The position numbers and the translations under genes were made by a program. From Desulfonatronum sp. (GTDB lineage: Bacteria > Desulfobacterota > Desulfovibrionia > Desulfovibrionales > Desulfonatronaceae), in the NCBI GenBank assembly GCA_007127655.1, contig SKYX01000250.1:1-6564 (forward strand): 6,564 nt of DNA, given 5' to 3'. Positions 5,443 to 6,564 of the stretch are shown here, in pieces; positions within the stretch are counted from its first letter, which is position 1; each line of letters opens with the position of its first letter. A model generated the notes under the pieces. It saw only the letters and a list, made by a program, of their open reading frames with translations, made no database searches and was not told the origin of the DNA.

Positions 5443-6564
5443 TCAGGCCTTCTTGGCGTGCGGCTCGGAAGCCAGGCCCTTGATTAGCGACCAGCAAGCC
5501 ACCAGCAGCACGATGGTGAACGGGAAGCCCGTGGAGACCGCCATAGCCTGTAACGCCACCAGTCCGCCGCCTAGAATCAGGGCAACGGCCACCAGCCCCT
5601 CAAAGGTGCACCAGAAAACACGCTGTATAACCGGTGCTTGCACCTTGCCGCCGGCACCGATGGTGTCAATGACCAACGAGCCGGAGTCCGAAGAGGTGAC
5701 GAAAAAGACCACCACCAGGATGATCCCGATGAGCGAGGTGATCTGGGCCAGAGGGAGAACGTCGAGCATGGCGAAGAGCTGCAACGGCAAAGCGGCATCC
5801 GCGGCGGCCGTGTAGCCGTCCCTGACAACCTGACCAATGGCGGTGGTCCCGAAAACCGTCATCCACAAGACGCAGGCCGCGGAGGGTATCAGCAGGACCG
5901 ACACGAGAAATTCACGCACGGTCCGTCCCCTGGAAACCCGGGCGATGAACATGCCCACAAAGGGCGACCAGGAAATCCACCAAGCCCAGTAGAATGCCGT
6001 CCAGCCCTGGGCAAAATTGGCGTCTTCCCGGCCGATAGGGTTGGCCAGGGCCGGCAGGTGCTGGAAGTAGCTGACCAGGTTGGTGAAAAACCCCGTCAGG
6101 ATGGCCAGGGTCGGTCCTACGATGATCACGAAAAGCATCAACAACGCGGCCAGGACCATGTTGATCTGTGACAGGCGCTGCACCCCGGCTTCCAGGCCGG
6201 CTACCACGGAAATCAGAGCCAGCAGGGTAATGCCGATGATTAACAGGACCTGCATCGTGCTCCCGTCGGGGAGATTGAACAGGTAGCCCAGCCCCGCTGC
6301 GGCCTGGGAGGCGCCAATCCCCAAAGAGGTGGCCAGCCCGAAGAGAGTTGCGAAAATGGCCAGAATATCGATGACATGGCCAGGCCAGCCCCAGACTCGC
6401 TCACCAAGGATTGGGTAAAATATGGAGCGGACCGTCAAGGGCAGGCCCTTGTTAAAACTGAACAGGGCCAAGCCCAGGGCCAGGATCGAATAGATCGCCC
6501 AAGGATGCAGGGCCCAGTGATAGATGGTGGCCGCCATGCCCAAACGGATCGCGGCCTGGGGATC
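5443..6564 (-). CDS. BCCT-family betaine/choline/carnitine-type transporter, C-terminal part (5' truncated)
   Basis: An inner-membrane secondary carrier for quaternary ammonium solutes such as glycine betaine. The window holds 373 residues, open to the window edge, covering about transmembrane segments 4 to 12. The first part (MAATIYHWALHPWAIY, visible residues 10-25) aligns with BetP around Trp189, Trp194 and Tyr197. The family signature WTAFYWAWWISWSPFVGMF (188-206) contains the Trp residues matching BetP Trp373, Trp374 and Trp377. VFFVTSSDSGS (286-296) keeps the Thr-Ser pair that binds sodium in BetP. The substrate box is therefore intact and betaine-like, and sodium coupling is likely. 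The C-terminal tail after the last membrane segment is only about 10 residues, much shorter than the osmosensing tail of BetP. About 150-190 N-terminal residues and the promoter lie outside the window. The TTG at 6543 is internal, because homology to the family continues upstream of it. The exact substrate is not fixed by sequence. Confidence 0.94.
   Translation of the reverse strand, partial: DPQAAIRLGMAATIYHWALHPWAIYSILALGLALFSFNKGLPLTVRSIFYPILGERVWGWPGHVIDILAIFATLFGLATSLGIGASQAAAGLGYLFNLPDGSTMQVLLIIGITLLALISVVAGLEAGVQRLSQINMVLAALLMLFVIIVGPTLAILTGFFTNLVSYFQHLPALANPIGREDANFAQGWTAFYWAWWISWSPFVGMFIARVSRGRTVREFLVSVLLIPSAACVLWMTVFGTTAIGQVVRDGYTAAADAALPLQLFAMLDVLPLAQITSLIGIILVVVFFVTSSDSGSLVIDTIGAGGKVQAPVIQRVFWCTFEGLVAVALILGGGLVALQAMAVSTGFPFTIVLLVACWSLIKGLASEPHAKKA

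Noticed and set aside
4554..5483. 309-codon plus-strand frame antisense to the CBS/DUF294 gene
   Set aside because: Long, but His-rich and without motifs. It crosses an intergenic hairpin and runs into the antisense of the transporter.
6541..6543. TTG as the start codon of the BCCT gene
   Set aside because: The frame stays open to the window edge, and the residues before it fit the family. A BCCT protein starting here would lack the first membrane segments, so the gene is truncated by the window.

Overview
The window reads as a GC-rich bacterial chromosome segment with five protein-coding genes, two of them cut by the window edges. The gene content suggests a deltaproteobacterial, Desulfovibrionales-like organism adapted to salt. 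The clues are a fused trehalose-6-phosphate synthase/phosphatase, a betaine-type BCCT transporter and a pyruvate kinase with a potassium-independent signature. This taxonomic guess comes from remembered gene families only and is of low to moderate confidence.

Layout. Positions 1-959 (+) hold the 3' end of a bifunctional trehalose synthesis gene: the last residues of the GT20 synthase, then a complete HAD-type trehalose-6-phosphate phosphatase domain. Positions 960-1090 are a convergent intergenic gap with a perfect 16-bp inverted repeat around a 37-nt centre. Everything after that is on the minus strand. In order of transcription it runs: BCCT transporter (6564-5443, N-terminus outside the window), a GC-rich hairpin followed by a short T run (5361-5419), a cNMP-like/CBS/DUF294 nucleotidyltransferase-like protein (5333-3432), a DEDDh 3'-5' exonuclease overlapping it by 20 nt (3451-2690), a 156-bp gap with a short AT-rich dyad, and pyruvate kinase (2533-1091). 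No gap between genes exceeds 160 bases. I saw no RNA genes, IS elements or CRISPR array.

How the genes may work together. Trehalose synthesis and betaine-type uptake are two classic routes for accumulating compatible solutes, so the two ends of the window share an osmoadaptation theme. The central pair, the CBS/DUF294 protein and the exonuclease, is translationally coupled and looks like a conserved functional unit. In other proteobacteria, as I recall, this pair lies beside sodium:solute symporters and acetyl-CoA synthetase genes. Here it follows a BCCT carrier, which suggests a nucleotide-sensing module tied to sodium-coupled solute uptake. No experiment known to me defines its biochemical role. 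Pyruvate kinase is probably expressed separately from its own upstream region.

No clearly new defence or mobile system is visible. The points most worth a second look are the palindromic element at 1013-1081, the BCCT/CBS-DUF294/exonuclease neighbourhood, the Glu-for-Asp change in the exonuclease, and the potassium-site residues of pyruvate kinase.
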